Source: Eudorina sp. 2006-703-Eu-15
Lineage: Eukaryota > Chlorophyta > Chlorophyceae > Chlamydomonadales > Volvocaceae
NCBI GenBank assembly: GCA_003117195.1
Contig: BDSI01000009.1
Location: 1,222,501 to 1,286,500 of the forward strand
Reading direction: 5' to 3'
Length of the DNA: 64,000 nt
Shown: positions 62,371-64,000 of the stretch, piece after piece
How the letters are laid out: each line of letters opens with the position of its first letter
How positions within the stretch are numbered: position 1 is the first letter of the stretch
The notes under the pieces: model-generated
Database searches by the model: none
What the model was told of the DNA's origin: nothing
The model's input: only the letters and a program-made list of their open reading frames with translations
Made by a program: the position numbers and the translations under genes

Positions 62371-62702
62371 CGGGTGGGGTGGGGAGGGGTGGGGTGGGGT
62401 GGGGAGGGATGGGGTGGGGTGGGGTGGGGTGGGGTGGGGTGGGGTGGGGTGGGGGGGTGGGGTGGGGTGGGGTGGGTGGGGTGGGGTGGGGTGGGGTGGG
62501 GTGGGGTGGGTGGGGTGGGGTGGGGTGGGGTGGGGTGGGGTGGGTGGGGTGGGGTGGGGTGGGTGGGGTGGGGTGGGGTGGGGTGGGGTGGGGTGGGGTG
62601 GGGTGGGGTGGGGTGGGTGGGGTGGGGTGGGGTGGGTGGGGTGGGGTGGGTGGGGTGGGGTGGGGTGGGGTGGGGTGGGGTGGGGTGGGGTGGGGTGGGG
62701 TG
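62364..62702. repeat. GGTGG pentanucleotide array
   Basis: About 340 bases of tandem GGTGG (equivalently GGGGT), with regular one-base losses giving GGTG units and one G-run (62451-62457). The unit differs from the GGTGA satellite by one base. All three plus frames are open (GWGGV repeats) and the minus frames read HPTPP, so the long frames here are not genes. The G-runs give strong quadruplex potential. Confidence 0.97.
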
Positions 62703-64000
62703 GAGGTACCGATCTACCGATCGTGGCTGTGTAGCCGCCCTGCGTTCCGACTTCACGTACGCCCCCGAGCGAGTAGCACCGCCGAGGGGGACTCCGGTGG
62801 CCTCCGCGTGCTGCAGCGAACCACGGCGGAAAGTGTATTTGGTGTCCCCTGCGTAGTCTCCGAGCCCCTCCAGGTGGTCAGCTCCAACACTTCCAGGGTT
62901 AGGATGGTGCCGCCTGGCGGGCCCCGCTCCAGATCCCACGGAGGCAGGGAAAAGGGGTAGGGGGGGGCGCGGCTGCGGGGCCCGGCCCTGAGCTCATCCA
63001 GGGTCAGTGATCGTGCCGCGGTCGGTGCCCCGCAAGAGAGGGTCGCGCCAGAGAAGGCAAAAGAGGCAGAGGTCGCGCCCCAGCAAGCAACCAGCGAACG
63101 GGTCGAGGGTGTTGGGAGCCGGACCGCCAGAGCTGCGGTAGAACTTGGCGCGTTGGCGACCGTAATAGTCACGGCGCTCTCTTCTGCAGGACGCGTTCGC
63201 GCTGATGCTGGCGATGGCCCCTAGAGGTACGCGCGCACGGCACCGCTGTCGCACGGATTGCCACGCCCTGTCCCAGGGTCCCAGGGTCCAGGCACCGGAC
63301 GACCGGAGGGCGGTAGACCGGCTCGACACCACCGCCGTGATGGCGCTGGCACTGGGCCGTCGTCGGTCCGCTCTGACACGCCAAAGATGCTCAGAGGTCC
63401 AATAAAACTACAGAAAGGCGAGCGCTTGAACAGAACTGCGGGCGGCGGCGGCGGTTGTCTGCCCCAGCCAGAAGCCAGCGGTGGAGCTCATTGGCGACGG
63501 ATTGGAAGGCTCCTAGGTTCCCGCCGCCCACAGGTGCTGGTGGGCCTCAACCGCCGCTTGGGAGGCCGGATCGAGGGACCGGATGGCGGACTCATCGCCG
63601 CCCCGGACCTGTGGACAGGGATGCAGTGGCGAGCTGCGGTGTGGAGGAAGACGACCACCCTGCTCAGAGGGAGAGCGCCAAAGAGGGATGGGCCTTGAGA
63701 GGGCGCTACCTAGGGTGCGTCGACTGGTCTGTCTTCAGGAGCAGGAGGCGTGGGTGGAAGAGCAATCGGGTCCGTCACCGGCGCTTGGGTACGATCGAGA
63801 TGCGTTCTAGGGACGGTGAAATGTGGGCACGCAGACAGGCTCGGGGCCGCGATACGGTACGCAGCGGCATGGCACGTCCCGGTATGGCGCTTTCCCCGCG
63901 CTTAGGCGCCCGATCGCGCGATCAGGTCTCAATGAACAGGCTAGGGGGGTCGGGGTCGTGATGTCGCAGTCCTCTGCACGGGTCGATAGTAAACAGCTAG
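62703..64000. other. Right end of window, no supported gene
   Basis: Several short frames occur. A minus-strand piece (about 62935-62850) reads GGTILTLEVLELTTWRGSET and looks protein-like. A short plus-strand piece after ctcttctgcag (63190) reads DAFALMLAMAPR before GTACGC. Neither has a partner exon in phase within the window. A gene may continue beyond base 64000. Confidence 0.35.

Noticed and set aside
62011..62960. Long plus frames with GWGGV repeats and a long minus frame with HPTPP repeats
   Set aside because: They follow automatically from the GGTGG array, which is open in every frame.

Overview
The window looks like nuclear DNA of a volvocine green alga (a Chlamydomonas/Volvox relative). 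It is GC-rich and its genes are split by many short introns with GTGAGT/GTGCGT-type donors and CAG acceptors. The proteins carry long Ala, Gly and Gln runs, microsatellites are frequent, and one gene resembles a flagellar dynein-regulatory-complex subunit. There are no operons and no bacterial ribosome-binding sites. Exon models were built by hand from splice motifs, intron phase and protein-like sequence; no alignment or transcript data were available.

Left third (1-19.7 kb), repeat-rich. A GGTGA pentamer array (1-1220) is followed by a 3.65 kb unit (1221-4872). Array and unit recur together at 13159-18562, and the two units differ almost only in homopolymer lengths. The unit holds the 3' exons of a minus-strand, cysteine-containing PAN/Apple-like gene. 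In the second copy that gene continues upstream (exon 18931-19002); in the first it is cut off at base 4872. Between the copies lie a broken YqaJ-type nuclease gene (4924-6333), a well-preserved seven-exon Crinkler-type gene with coiled coil and kinase-like domain (6884-10066), and a low-complexity minus-strand reading frame that ends exactly at the second array. A 228-bp hAT-like MITE with 8-bp target duplications (19392-19619) and a hairpin-rich stretch (about 19700-19840) follow.

Middle (20.3-43.7 kb), a same-strand cluster. Two large paralogues (20282-27034 and 36794-43664) resemble the C-terminal region of land-plant SPL1/SPL12-type proteins, show no SBP zinc finger in this window, and end in multi-pass membrane exons. 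A GAF-domain gene (31712-36289) lies between them. Its last long exon is in phase with the first exon of the second paralogue, so a GAF-to-SPL-like fusion transcript is possible but untested.

Right third (43.7-64 kb), ordinary genes. A complete six-exon SYLF/Ysc84-domain gene (47278-49403, minus) and a three-exon DRC12/CCDC153-like coiled-coil gene (51401-52664, minus) are followed by a divergent twelve-exon helical-repeat gene of the OPR/FASTK-like kind (53095-60788, plus). The end is repeat-rich again: an inverted copy of the element at 18.4-18.9 kb, and a GGTGG pentamer array that differs from GGTGA by one base. Long stretches (27.0-31.7, 43.7-47.3 and 49.4-51.4 kb) show no gene I can defend.
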